DNA of 64,000 nucleotides, taken from assembly GCA_963776565.1 (NCBI GenBank), contig CAVZNF010000008.1:10345-74344 (forward strand), read 5' to 3'. Made by a program: the position numbers and the translations under genes. The stretch comes from GMQP-bins7 sp963776565 (lineage in GTDB: Bacteria > Actinomycetota > Thermoleophilia > Gaiellales > Gaiellaceae). This document shows positions 15,455 through 24,146 of this stretch, one piece after another. Each line of letters opens with the position of its first letter. Within the stretch, counting starts at the first letter, position 1. The notes below the pieces were generated by a model, which ran no database searches, had not been told where the DNA came from, and worked only from the letters and a program-made list of their open reading frames with translations.

Positions 15455-17605
15455 ATGTCGACCGCTGCCGTTGTCGAGCACGATCCGCTCGAGGAGCACC
15501 TCCTCGAGGCGCTGAGAGCGCTGCAGCCGAGCGCCGCGCTGCGCAGCGCTCCACCCGAGGCGGAGGAGATCTGGCGCGCGCAGGTCGACAGCCGCCAGGC
15601 CGACTACGCGGCGCGGTGGCTCCAGCAGCACGGGCGGAGCTTCTACACGATCGGCTCGGCGGGTCACGAGTCGAATGCGGCGGTCGCGCTGGCTCTCCGA
15701 GTGGACGATCCAGCGCTTCTGCACTACCGATCCGGCGCCTTCTATCTCGCACGCGCGTCGCAGGCCGAGATCGACGGGCTGCGCGACGTCATGCTCGGCG
15801 TCGTCGCTGCCGCGGTCGAGCCGATAGCCGGCGGGCGGCACAAGGTCTTCGGGCGCAAGGAGCTTGCCGTGCTCCCGATGACGTCGACGATCGCGTCGCA
15901 GCTTCCGCGCGCCGTGGGAATGGCGATCGCGATCGACCGCGCCGCACGGCTGGGCGTGGCAGGCCCGTGGAAGACCGACGCGGTCGTCATGTGCTCGTTC
16001 GGCGACGCCTCACTGAACCACGCGACCGCGCAGGCCGCCCTCAACACCACCGCTCAGTGCACGTTCCAGGGTCTGCCGGTGCCGCTCCTGCTCGTCTGCG
16101 AGGACAACGGTCTCGGCATCAGCGTTCCGTCTCCGGCGGGTTGGGTCGAGTCGGCGCTCACGGCGAGGCCCGAGCTGCGCTACGAAGTGGCGTACGGGAA
16201 CGATCCTGCCGAGGTGCTCGGGGTCACCACGGAGCTCGCCGCCTGGGTGCGCGAGCGGCGCCGGCCGGCGATCCTGCACCTGCGGACGGTGAGGTATCTC
16301 AGCCACGCGGGCGCGGACGCCGAGATGGCGTATCGGACGCCGCAGGCGATCCGGGCGGACTACGAGCGCGACCCGATCCTCGGAACCGCGCGCTGGCTCG
16401 TGTCGGCCGGGCGGGCGAGCGGGGAGGAGCTCGCGGACGACTACCTCGCCGCCCGCGACGAGGCGCGGGAGCTGGCGCTCGAGGTCACCGCGCTCCCGCA
16501 GATGACCTCCGCGGAACAGGTCATGGCGCCGCTCGCGCCGCGCTCCCCGGCGGTCGTGGCCGAGAAGGCGGGGCGTGTCCACCTTGCCGACGACGAGCCG
16601 CTCACGCTCGCCCAGGGGATCAACGCCGGGCTGGCTGCCGTGCTCGAGCACCACCCGAACGCGCTGCTGTTCGGGGAGGACATCGCGGTGAAGGGCGGTG
16701 TCTACGGCGTGACACGCGGACTCCACGCGCGCTTCGGCGCGGGTCGCGTGTTCGACACGCTGCTCGACGAGACGTCGATCCTCGGGCTCGCGCTCGGCGC
16801 CGCGGTGAGTGGCTTCCTGCCGATCCCGGAGATCCAGTACCTGGCGTACCTCCACAACGCGGAGGATCAGCTCCGCGGGGAGGCGGCGACGCTGCAGTTC
16901 TTCTCGCAACGCGCGTACCGGAACGGGATGGTGCTCCGGATCGCAGGCTACGGCTACCAGCGCGGCTTCGGCGGGCACTTCCACAACGACGACGCGGTCG
17001 GCGTCTTGCGCGACATCCCCGGCGTCGTGATCGCTTCACCCGCGCGCCCGGACGACGCGGCCGCCATGCTCGTGACCTGCGCGGAGTCGGCGGTCGTCGA
17101 CGGCACGGTGTGCGTCTTCCTCGAGCCGATCGCGCTCTACCACTCGCGCGATCTCCACGAGGAGGGAGACGATGGCTGGGTGGCTGCTCTCAGGGACGAG
17201 CACGTTCCCGCAGGAGCCGCGCGCACGTACCTCGAGGGCGGCGACCTGACGATCGTGACCTGGGCCAACGGTCTCCAGCTCTCCTTGCGCGTCGCTCGTA
17301 ATCTCGAGCAGCAGGGCGTTCGCGCACGCGTGCTCGACCTCCGCTGGCTCGCGCCGCTCCCCGTCGAGGACATCCTGCGCGAGGCGAGCGCAACGGGTCG
17401 CGTGCTCGTCGTCGACGAGACGCGGCGTACCGGCGGGGTCTCGGAGGGCATCCTCGCCGAGCTCGTCGATGCGGGCTTCGACGGGCGGATGGCGCGCGTG
17501 ACCAGCAAGGACTCGTTCGTCCCGCTCGGGGACGCGGCGAGGCTCGTCCTCGTCTCCGAGGAGGAGATCGAGGCAGCCGCGCTCGAGCTCGTGCGTCGAG
17601 CGTGA
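15455..17605 (+). CDS. 2-oxoacid dehydrogenase E1, fused alpha and beta subunits
   Basis: It is a thiamine-diphosphate E1 of 716 residues. The alpha-like half (about 1-340) holds the ThDP motif from CSFGDASLNH to CEDN (about 181-218). The beta-like half has the transketolase-type pyrimidine-binding domain with LFGEDI (about 400) and a C-terminal transketolase domain (about 590-716, VLDLRWLAPLP). Fused alpha/beta E1s usually decarboxylate branched-chain 2-oxoacids or related substrates, but the substrate cannot be fixed here. No E2 or E3 gene is nearby. The start ATG is preceded by a hairpin rather than a ribosome binding site. Confidence 0.88.
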   Translation: MSTAAVVEHDPLEEHLLEALRALQPSAALRSAPPEAEEIWRAQVDSRQADYAARWLQQHGRSFYTIGSAGHESNAAVALALRVDDPALLHYRSGAFYLARASQAEIDGLRDVMLGVVAAAVEPIAGGRHKVFGRKELAVLPMTSTIASQLPRAVGMAIAIDRAARLGVAGPWKTDAVVMCSFGDASLNHATAQAALNTTAQCTFQGLPVPLLLVCEDNGLGISVPSPAGWVESALTARPELRYEVAYGNDPAEVLGVTTELAAWVRERRRPAILHLRTVRYLSHAGADAEMAYRTPQAIRADYERDPILGTARWLVSAGRASGEELADDYLAARDEARELALEVTALPQMTSAEQVMAPLAPRSPAVVAEKAGRVHLADDEPLTLAQGINAGLAAVLEHHPNALLFGEDIAVKGGVYGVTRGLHARFGAGRVFDTLLDETSILGLALGAAVSGFLPIPEIQYLAYLHNAEDQLRGEAATLQFFSQRAYRNGMVLRIAGYGYQRGFGGHFHNDDAVGVLRDIPGVVIASPARPDDAAAMLVTCAESAVVDGTVCVFLEPIALYHSRDLHEEGDDGWVAALRDEHVPAGAARTYLEGGDLTIVTWANGLQLSLRVARNLEQQGVRARVLDLRWLAPLPVEDILREASATGRVLVVDETRRTGGVSEGILAELVDAGFDGRMARVTSKDSFVPLGDAARLVLVSEEEIEAAALELVRRA

Positions 17606-17619
17606 CGCCTAGCCGGCCG

Positions 17620-17907
17620 TCAGATCAGTACGCGCTCTGGTACCGCGCACTTTGCCGTGCGCGCGCTGTACGTTGCGATGTCGCCGGCAAGGCCGAGCGC
17701 GACGACGAGCCAGCCGAGGCCGCTCACGCCGTGGAGCGGTCCCCACGCGAGGACGTAGGCGAGGGTCGTCCACGGGAGGAAGACCAGGCCGAGGAGCGGC
17801 CAGATCCAGGTGCTGAACGCCGCATCGACCTTGTCACCGAAGACCCACCAGATGAACAGGGCGACGCGCGGCCCGAGGAAGCCGGCGATCAGGGCGAGGC
17901 AACACAT
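17620..17907 (-). CDS. Small membrane protein of unknown function
   Basis: The 95-residue product has about three hydrophobic segments (residues 5-22, 32-52 and 62-80) with conserved-looking turns FLGPR and WGPLHG. I do not recognise a named family. Composition and length suit a real small membrane protein. It is convergent with the E1 gene (14-base gap) and lies downstream of the flippase-like gene on the same strand, so it may be co-transcribed with it. Confidence 0.65.
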   Translation of the reverse strand: MCCLALIAGFLGPRVALFIWWVFGDKVDAAFSTWIWPLLGLVFLPWTTLAYVLAWGPLHGVSGLGWLVVALGLAGDIATYSARTAKCAVPERVLI

Positions 17908-17942
17908 GCGACGTCAACCCTCTCGTGCTTGAGCGCCCGAAG

Positions 17943-19122
17943 TCAAGTCGCTTCGGCGTCATCCGGCTCGTCGTCCTCGCTCTTGCGGAAGCGGTGGAGT
18001 CCGGTGCGGCCCTCCGCGACCCGGGCCTCGCGCTTCGCCTCCTTCTTCTCGCGGCGGTCATCGCTCATCTCGTCCTTCTTGACCTTGGCGTCGTCGTACG
18101 AGTCCTTGACGAGCTTCGAGCCACCCTGCCAGCCGAAGACGAAGCAGATGAGCAGGATTGCGAAGCCGACGTTGAAGGCCGTCGTGATCAGCTGCTGGCC
18201 GAGCGAGTACGCGGTCGCGGTGGTGTCGTCCGTGTAAGCCCCGAGCGCGAACGAGTTGAACGCCTGGTTCACGCCGATCCCTCCGGGAGTGAAGGAGAGG
18301 ATGTTCGCGAGCTGGTTCGACCCGAGGACGCTCATCACCGAGCCGAACGTCACCGGGATTCCGTAGGCGGCGAGGAAGACCACGATCACCATGACCTTCG
18401 CCGCGTAGCCGCCCATCTGCGGCAGCAGGACGAACTTCACGTACGCGCCGAGATCGCTGAGGATCGCCGCACCCTGCATCGCCTTCGCCCACATCTTCTT
18501 GACCCAGGCCCAGAAGAGTCGGAGAAGGATGGCCACGAGGAAGATGGCGCCTGCGGCGATCCCGAGGACGAGCACGGGGTGACCCGACACCGAGTCCCAC
18601 TCATTGCCGAACTGGTAGTCGAACGAGCCTGCGACTGCGCTGAAGAGGTAGATGTAGATGAGCGTGCCGATGACGACGTAAAAGATCTTCTGTACGACGT
18701 ACCCGCCGAGCACGCCTGGGAACGTCGCGCCCTGGACGATCGCGACGTACATGAGGAGCATGACGAACGTGCCCATGTTCGCCGGCACGAAGTTGTTGAG
18801 CGCGACGCCGGTCGCGTACGCCGCGAGCACGGGCATGAACGTGACGCCGCCCGGATAGGCGTAGCGCAGGATTCCGTACCAACCGAGCGCCGTGAGCACT
18901 GTCTGCAGGCCCTGGAAGAAGCAACCGAGGATGATGTAACCGATCGAGATCTCGGTGAGCGTGTCCCACAGTTCCTGGAACCAGCCGATGACGTCGATCC
19001 CGGCGAGCTGGAGCGCACCGAGGACGATGAGCGTGCCGACGATCCACGCGGCGATCCGGAGGGTCTTGTGCTTCGCCTGGGTCGGCCTCGACGGGTGGCT
19101 GCGCCAGGGCGACGTCGGACAT
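17943..19122 (-). CDS. Flippase-like (LPG synthase TM) membrane protein, one frame break
   Basis: The C-terminal 318 codons encode a polytopic protein of the same broad family as 1-801. It has NNFVPANMGTF (about residue 100) and the late motif FTPGGIGVNQAF, followed by a charged tail rich in Lys/Arg/Asp/Glu. The N-terminal start MSDVALAQ at 19122 is in another frame. The homologous text resumes as AKHKTLRIAAW, so one base is missing or extra near 19098. TAGTCT lies six bases before the ATG, supporting that start. Its likely role is lipid-linked transport in the membrane; the substrate is unknown. Confidence 0.8.
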
Positions 19123-19128
19123 GGCGCG

Positions 19129-19134
19129 AGACTA
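19129..19134 (-). promoter_or_regulatory. Leaderless -10 hexamer for flippase-like gene
   Basis: TAGTCT on the minus strand, six bases before the ATG at 19122. Confidence 0.4.
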
Positions 19135-19190
19135 GCGCCCCCGGGTGAGCTGCGACACAGCAGCCCGCCCCGGGGGCACCGAGGTGCCTA

Positions 19191-19585
19191 CTAGCCTGCG
19201 AGCGCCTTCTGCTTGAGCGTGTCGAACTCGGCCTGCGTGATCGCACCGGAGTCGAGCAGGCCCTTGGCCTTCTCGATCTCGGCCGCAGAGCCGCCGCCGG
19301 CGACGGACTGGATGTAAGCGTCCGTCTGTTGCTGTTGTTGTTGCATCTGCTGGATGTTCCGATCCGCCATCCCGTCGTGGTTCGCGATCAGGTAGACGAA
19401 CACTCCGAGGTACGGCGTCAGGATCACGAAGATGATCCAGAGCGCCTTCGCGATCCACCTCCGATGTCCTTGCGACGGAAGATGTCCACGAAGACCGTGA
19501 TCAGGATCCAGATCCAGATCACGAACAGGAAGAAGATGAACATCGTCCAGAGGATGTCGAGGAACGGATAGTCAGCTGCGAGCAC
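19191..19585 (-). CDS. Membrane-anchored SHOCT-domain protein, frame broken
   Basis: The N-terminal frame has a long hydrophobic helix (WTMFIFFLFVIWIWILITV). A second segment LWIIFVILTPYLGVFVYLI follows in a shifted frame, giving the PLDc_N-like two-helix layout. The C-terminus is a SHOCT domain: KAKGLLDSGAITQAEFDTLK. The GTG start at 19585 is preceded by a perfect AAGGAGG (19590-19596), one of the few strong ribosome binding sites in the window. The frame break lies near 19458. SHOCT domains are short oligomerisation modules; the cellular role is unknown. Confidence 0.75.
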
Positions 19586-19619
19586 TGGGCCTCCTTGCTG
19601 GTTGGTTACGAGCGAATCA

Positions 19620-19790
19620 TCAGATTCCGAGGATCTGCTTCTTCTTCGCCTCGAACTCCTCGTCGGTGAGGATTCCCTGGTTCTTCAGCTGCGCGAGCTG
19701 CTCGAGCTCGGCGGCGTAGTCGGGTGCCGCGGGTTCCGCGGGTGCCGGCGCGGCAGATTGCTGCTGCGCGGCCATCTGCTCGTCGACTGC
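19620..19790 (-). pseudogene. SHOCT-domain protein, 5' end missing
   Basis: The reading frame encodes an Ala/Pro-rich linker (MAAQQQSAAPAPAEP) and a C-terminal SHOCT domain (LKNQGILTDEEFEAKKK) ending GI. The usual N-terminal part of such proteins (about 40 residues with a glycine-rich hydrophobic segment) is absent. Upstream, the frame meets a stop and then the 5' end of the opposite-strand DUF6325 gene, which is also truncated. A deletion or collapsed assembly between two divergent genes is the simplest reading. Confidence 0.6.
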
Positions 19791-20129
19791 GCCTGATCCG
19801 CATCATCGACATCGCGTTCGTCGGCAAGGACAGCTGACGGCAGCATTGTCGCGATGGAGCTGCTCGATCTCGACCCGGACGTGCAGGAGGGACTCGCGAA
19901 GCTGGACATCGAGGTCAGCGGCCTGTTCAGCGACGAGGATCTCATCGGCGCGGCGGAGGAGCTCGAGCCGAACTCGTCGGCGGCACTCCTGATCTGGGAG
20001 AACGTGTGGGCGCGCAAGGTCGCCCAGTCGATGCGCGACGCCGGTGGCGTCCTCGTCGCTTTCGAGCGGATCCCGCACGAGATCGTCCAGGAAGCGCGGG
20101 AACTGGCGCTGGAGGCGGCGAACGCCTGA
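19779..20129 (+). pseudogene. DUF6325-family protein, 5'-truncated and frameshifted
   Basis: The conserved parts LIRIIDIAFVGKD, then MELLDLDPDVQEG, FSDEDL and SSAALLIWENVWA, and finally IPHEIVQEA match DUF6325 proteins as I remember them. The first 30-35 residues are missing. A one-base break lies near 19829, between GKD and ADGSIVAMELL. The part from ATG 19854 is open for 91 codons and could still be translated. DUF6325 genes often sit with SHOCT genes, as here; the function is unknown. Confidence 0.65.
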
Positions 20130-20153
20130 TGGACGAACGAGAGGAGATCTCAA

Positions 20154-20442
20154 ATGATGCGACGCAGAGGTATGGGAGTCATCGGCACCGCAGTCGTTGT
20201 CGGCGGCGCAGCCCATTACGGCACGAAGAAGGCAAATCAGGCGGCCGCCTCGCAGGACCAAGCACAGCAGGCCGCGTACGAGCAGGGTCTGGCAGCCGCT
20301 CAGCAGCAGGCGCGCCGCAGCACCGGCTCCGGTCGAGGACGACCCCATGGCGGAGGTGCAGAAGCTCGCCCAGATGCACGCTGCAGGAATCCTCACCGAC
20401 GACGAGTTCGCGGCCGCGAAGGCCAAAGCACTCGGCATCTGA
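20154..20442 (+). CDS. SHOCT-domain protein, one frame break
   Basis: The start MMRRRGMGVIGTAVVVGGAA is followed by a Gln/Ala-rich stretch. After a one-base break near 20315 the frame continues APAPVEDDPMAEVQ and a SHOCT domain (LAQMHAAGILTDDEFAAAKAK). A GAGGAG ribosome binding site precedes the ATG. It follows the DUF6325 gene by 24 bases and is the third SHOCT protein within 1.3 kb. Confidence 0.75.
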
Positions 20443-20513
20443 GAGTCGGAAGCGGGCAAGGGGGCGGCCGGTCGGCCGTCCCCTCGAGCGTCACCATGCG
20501 ATGATCGGCGCCG

Positions 20514-20733
20514 GTGAGCGCTCGCGATCGCAGTGACGCCCCGCCGGGCGCGGTGAGCTCGAACGCCCCAGAGCGCGCGGGGGTCGTCCTCGTCAGCCTC
20601 ATCATGGTGGCGGCGGTCGCGAACCTGAACCTGTCGGTCGCGAACGTCGCGCTGCCGGACATCGGGAGGCGTTCGACTCGTCGCAGGTCACGCTCAACCT
20701 CATCGCGGTCGGCTATTCGCTCGGCCTGCAGAG
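20514..20733 (+). pseudogene. MFS transporter, N-terminal fragment only
   Basis: A GTG at 20514 opens a frame reading VVLVSLIMVAAVANLNLSVA and NVALPDIG. After a one-base slip this continues AFDSSQVTLNLIAVGYSLGL, the first helices of a 14-TM drug-resistance-type MFS permease. The homology then stops abruptly and an unrelated ClC gene begins at once. About 400 residues are missing, so this is either a deletion remnant or an assembly join. Confidence 0.65.
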
Positions 20734-20740
20734 AGGCGCT

Positions 20741-22083
20741 ATGAAGACAGAGGGCCACTCCGAACACACACGACGCCGTCGACACAGGCTGCGCCGAGTC
20801 CGCTCGAGCTTCTCCAGAGCCGTTCGTACGTGGTGCTGCTCTTGTTCGGCGCGATCATCGGGGTGCCGGTGGCGGCGGCCGCGTACTTCTTTCTCGAGGG
20901 ATTCACCAAGGCGCAGCATATCTGTACGACACTCTGCCCGGCGATCTCGGCTTCGAAAGCCAGCCTGTCTGGTGGTCGATTCCGCTGCTTGCACTGAGCG
21001 GCCTGTTGGTGGCGCTCACCATCCGGTACCTGCCGGGAACGGCAGGGCACAAGCCGGCGGAGGGGTTCAAGGCATCTGGACCCGTGCCGCCGATCGAGCT
21101 CCCGGGGATCGTCATCGCGGCGTTCGCCTCGCTCAGCCTCGGGGTCGTCCTTGGCCCGGAGGCGCCTCTGATCGCGATCGGCAGTGGTCTCGGAGTCCTC
21201 GCCGTCCACTTGGTCAAGCGCGACGCGCCTGAGATGGCCAGTGTCGTGATCGGCGCCGCCGGGAGCTTCGCCGCGATCAGCACGCTCTTCGGCTCGCCGC
21301 TTCCGGCCGCGTTCCTGATGATGGAGGTGGCCGGGATCGGCGGCGCGATGCTCGGTGTTGTGCTCGCGCCAGGGCTGCTCGCTGCCGGTGTCGGCTCGCT
21401 CATCTTCATCGGGCTCGACAACTGGACAGGCTTTGGCACCTTCTCGTTCGCGATCCCGAACATCCCTCCGGCCGGCAGTCCCGGCGTGTCCGAGTTTCTG
21501 TGGGCGATCGTCATCGGCGTCGTCGCAGCGATCGTCGGCGCCGGCGTCAAGCGGCTTGCGCTACTGCTTCAGCCGATCGTCGAACGTCGAATGGTCTGCT
21601 GACACCCGTCGTCGGCGTCGCGATCGGTGTGATCGTGCTGATCTACGTCGAGGTAACGGGGAGGAGCTCCGCCGACGTGCTCTTCTCGGGACAGGATCAG
21701 CTTCCGGGCCTGATCGAAAGCGCCGGCACCTGGACCGTGGGCGCCCTCCTGATGGTTGTCCTCTGCAAAGGCGTCGCGTACAGCCTCTCGCTGAGCAGCT
21801 TCCGAGGTGGTCCCATCTTCCCGAGCCTCTTCATCGGCGCTGCCGGCGGCATCGCGCTCTCGCACCTTCCGGGCCTGCCGATGATCGCGGGCGCCGCAAT
21901 GGGGATCGGCGCGATGATGGTCGCTAATGGCTGGGATTTCCGCTCATGTCCGTTCTCATCGTGAGTGTGTTCCTCCAGGCCGACGGCCTGGCCCTCATGC
22001 CGCTCGTCATCGTCGCCGTCGTGGTCTCGTACGTCGTCTCAGCCCGGCTCACTCCTGCACTCGGCTCGGCGGCCCACTCATAG
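20741..22083 (+). pseudogene. ClC-family chloride channel/antiporter with several frame breaks
   Basis: Segments in different frames together give a near-complete ClC protein. The first helix is SYVVLLLFGAIIGVPVAA. LGPEAPLIAIGSGLG is the GREGP-like motif, and GSFAAISTLFGSPLPAAFLMME and SFRGGPIFPSLFIGAAGG (GxxxP motif) follow. The end is VVVSYVVSARLTPALG. Breaks are needed near 20770, 20918, 21600 and 21930. ClC proteins move chloride, often against protons. With at least four breaks it is either decayed or the worst-sequenced stretch of the window. It starts where the MFS fragment ends. Confidence 0.75.
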
Positions 22084-22321
22084 TCAGCTGCCATCGGGAA
22101 CCTCGCTGTACGACCTGTCCAGTTCTGCGACATCGGATCTTACCGGCCTCTCAGGGCGCACCGTGATCGAGCAATAGCTGGACGATCGTCGGCCTGACGG
22201 GAGCAGCGAATGGCTTCGACTACGCTGGCGTCATCGCTCGGCCTGGCCGAGCGTCGCGGCGCGTGAGCACCGGACCCTCCGCCCCCCGAATCGCATGGCG
22301 TCGCGGCTGCTTGCGTGGGCG
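22084..22321. other. Intergenic region between convergent damaged genes
   Basis: I see no coding homology here. The only structure is a hairpin at 22236-22252 (GCTCGGC-CTG-GCCGAGC). It could serve as a bidirectional terminator between the ClC gene and the opposite-strand channel gene. Confidence 0.5.
22236..22252. terminator. Perfect 7-bp hairpin between convergent genes
   Basis: GCTCGGC/GCCGAGC with a CTG loop, between two convergent 3' ends. There is no U-tract on either side. Confidence 0.4.
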
Positions 22322-22735
22322 TCAGAGAGTGAGGGCGGCTTCGATTCGTTCAAGCCGCTCGTTCATCTGCCGCAACTGTTCCGCTGTCGGCGTGTCTGCA
22401 ACGGACGATCCTGGTGTAGCGCGACACGAACGTGCTCGTGATCGCCGCGGTGATGACGGTCAGGAAGCCGATCCCCAGCAGCATGACGAGTGCGGCCAGA
22501 GTGTCCGACACAGCGTCGGAAGGGCGCCGTACCCGACCGTCGTCAGTCTGGACGGCCCACCAAAGCCCTGTCCCAAGAGACGGAAAGTTGTCGCGATCCA
22601 CGACCGTCATCAGGAGACCGGCCGCGACGGTTATCGAGGTCTACACGGTCGCGATCACGACACCGCGCCGCGAGGTGAAGTGGCGCGGGCGAGTATTCTG
22701 TCGAGCCGCCGTTCGAGCCTGCTGTCGTCTGCCAT
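22322..22735 (-). pseudogene. Two-TM potassium channel, decayed
   Basis: Pieces in different frames reconstruct an ion-channel protein. MADDSRLERRLDRIL is followed by a first helix VVIATV..TSITVAAGLL interrupted by an in-frame TAG. Next come DRDNFPSLGTGLWWAVQ and a TTVGYG filter in a shifted frame. The second helix is AALVMLLGIGFLTVITAAI, and a coiled C-terminus (LRQMNERLERIEAAL) ends at 22322. At least three frame changes plus the in-frame stop are needed. The in-frame TAG makes true decay more likely than simple indel error. A GTGTCCGACAC palindrome lies just past the filter. Confidence 0.7.
22501..22511. repeat. GTGTCCGACAC palindrome in channel remnant
   Basis: A single 11-bp palindrome of the same type as the units at 2745 and 13117. 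It may be chance, because the channel family can encode VSDT-like text here. Confidence 0.3.
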
Positions 22736-22846
22736 CGGAGTGATGGTTCGCGCTCGCATACTGCGGGCCTGCCCGGGTACTGCGTCGTTAGTGGTGCTCA
22801 GACGTAGGGCTCGGCGCCACATGACGCCGCGGCGCTCCCGCTGCGC

Positions 22847-24142
22847 ATGAGCTGGAGCGTCGCGTTCCGGCTTCGCCGGTATGTGCGGGAGAGCCTGTGG
22901 ATCGTTCCCTTCATCGGCGGCGCGCTCGGCTGGCTGCTCGGCTTCGCGTCGGCGGAGTCCGGCGCGGTCGTCGACCTGAGCACCCGCTGGCAGTACTCGG
23001 CGAGCACCGCTGAGGCCGTTCTCGCCGCGGTCGTGGCGGCGAGCGTCGGGCTCGTGGGGTTCGTCGTCACGGTCAGCGTGCTGATCGTGCAGATGGCGAC
23101 GGGCACGTTCTCCGCTCGCTACATGCGGATCTTCTACCGCGACTGGGCGTTCAAGGCGGTGCTCGCGGTGCTGATCGGCACCTTCACCTTCTCGTACACG
23201 CTCATGCGGCACGTCGAGGCTGACAGCGTGCCGAACTTCGGGGTCACGCTGGCGGGATCGTTCCTCGGGCTCGGGATCCTGCTCTTCGTCATCTTCCTCG
23301 ACCGCGCGATCCACCGGCTGCGGCCCGTCGCCGTGGCAGCGCTCGTCGCGAAGGCTGGTCGACGCGCGCTCCGCGAGGTTCTCGAGGCGGCCGCGCGACC
23401 CGGCGCGCCTGCGGTCGTTCCCGCGCCGTATCAGCCACCCGGCGAGCCGGTGCTCGTCGTCAGGATGCAGCGCGGCGGGGCGATCCAGGCGATCGACGTG
23501 GACGGGCTCGGGAGGTGGGCGCACGCGAACGAGAGCCTCGTCGTCCTTCGTCATCCGATCGGCGACTTCATCTCGGCGGGCTCGCCGCTCATCGAGGTCT
23601 ACGGCCGCGCGGCCGACCCGGCTGCCGAGACGCAGTTGCGCGCGATGGTCGCGCTCGGTGTCGAGCGCACGATCGAGCAGGATCCCGCGTTCGCCGTGCG
23701 GATCATGGTCGACATCGCGATCCGTGCGCTGTCCCCGGCGGTGAACGACCCGACGACCGCCGTGCAGGTGATCGACCACCTCGAGGACCTGCTTCGCGAG
23801 GTCGGTCAGGTCGATCTCTCGGACACGGGAGCGCCGCTCGACGACATGGCGAGCGGGCTCGTCGTCCCCGTCCGACGCTGGTCGGACTACCTCACGCTGA
23901 GCGTGACGGAGATCCGCCAGTACGGCGCCACGTCGATCCAGGTCGTGCGTCGCCTGCGCGCGATGCTCGAGGAGCTCGCGGAGTCGGTCTTGCCGGAGCG
24001 GCGCGAGGCGGTGCTACGCGAGCTCGCGCGGCTCGACGAGGCGGTCGGCGAGAAGTGGCGAGCCACGGTCGATCTCGATCTCGCAGGAGTCGCCGATCGT
24101 CAGGGTGTCGGCGGCCCCGCGTCCGGCGCGCACTCGGGCTAG
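22847..24142 (+). CDS. DUF2254 membrane protein
   Basis: The 431-residue protein matches the DUF2254 layout. Four transmembrane helices fall in the first 160 residues (including VGLVGFVVTVSVLIVQM and the conserved-looking FSARYMRIFYRD). A large cytosolic region follows, with RALSPAVNDPTTAVQVIDHL (about 295-314). The function is unknown. The ATG at 22847 begins MSWSVAF. Its stop is four bases before the antiporter ATG, suggesting co-transcription. Confidence 0.85.
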   Translation: MSWSVAFRLRRYVRESLWIVPFIGGALGWLLGFASAESGAVVDLSTRWQYSASTAEAVLAAVVAASVGLVGFVVTVSVLIVQMATGTFSARYMRIFYRDWAFKAVLAVLIGTFTFSYTLMRHVEADSVPNFGVTLAGSFLGLGILLFVIFLDRAIHRLRPVAVAALVAKAGRRALREVLEAAARPGAPAVVPAPYQPPGEPVLVVRMQRGGAIQAIDVDGLGRWAHANESLVVLRHPIGDFISAGSPLIEVYGRAADPAAETQLRAMVALGVERTIEQDPAFAVRIMVDIAIRALSPAVNDPTTAVQVIDHLEDLLREVGQVDLSDTGAPLDDMASGLVVPVRRWSDYLTLSVTEIRQYGATSIQVVRRLRAMLEELAESVLPERREAVLRELARLDEAVGEKWRATVDLDLAGVADRQGVGGPASGAHSG

Positions 24143-24146
24143 GTCG

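Noticed and set aside
16010..16984. Long open frame of 324 codons antisense to the E1 gene
   Set aside because: Arg/Val/Glu-rich composition without family motifs; high-GC coding DNA routinely opens antisense frames. The E1 frame on the plus strand is complete and conserved.
22501..22511. Third full repeat element at the channel remnant
   Set aside because: Only one 11-bp palindrome is present and the channel family may encode similar text here, so it is listed at low confidence only.
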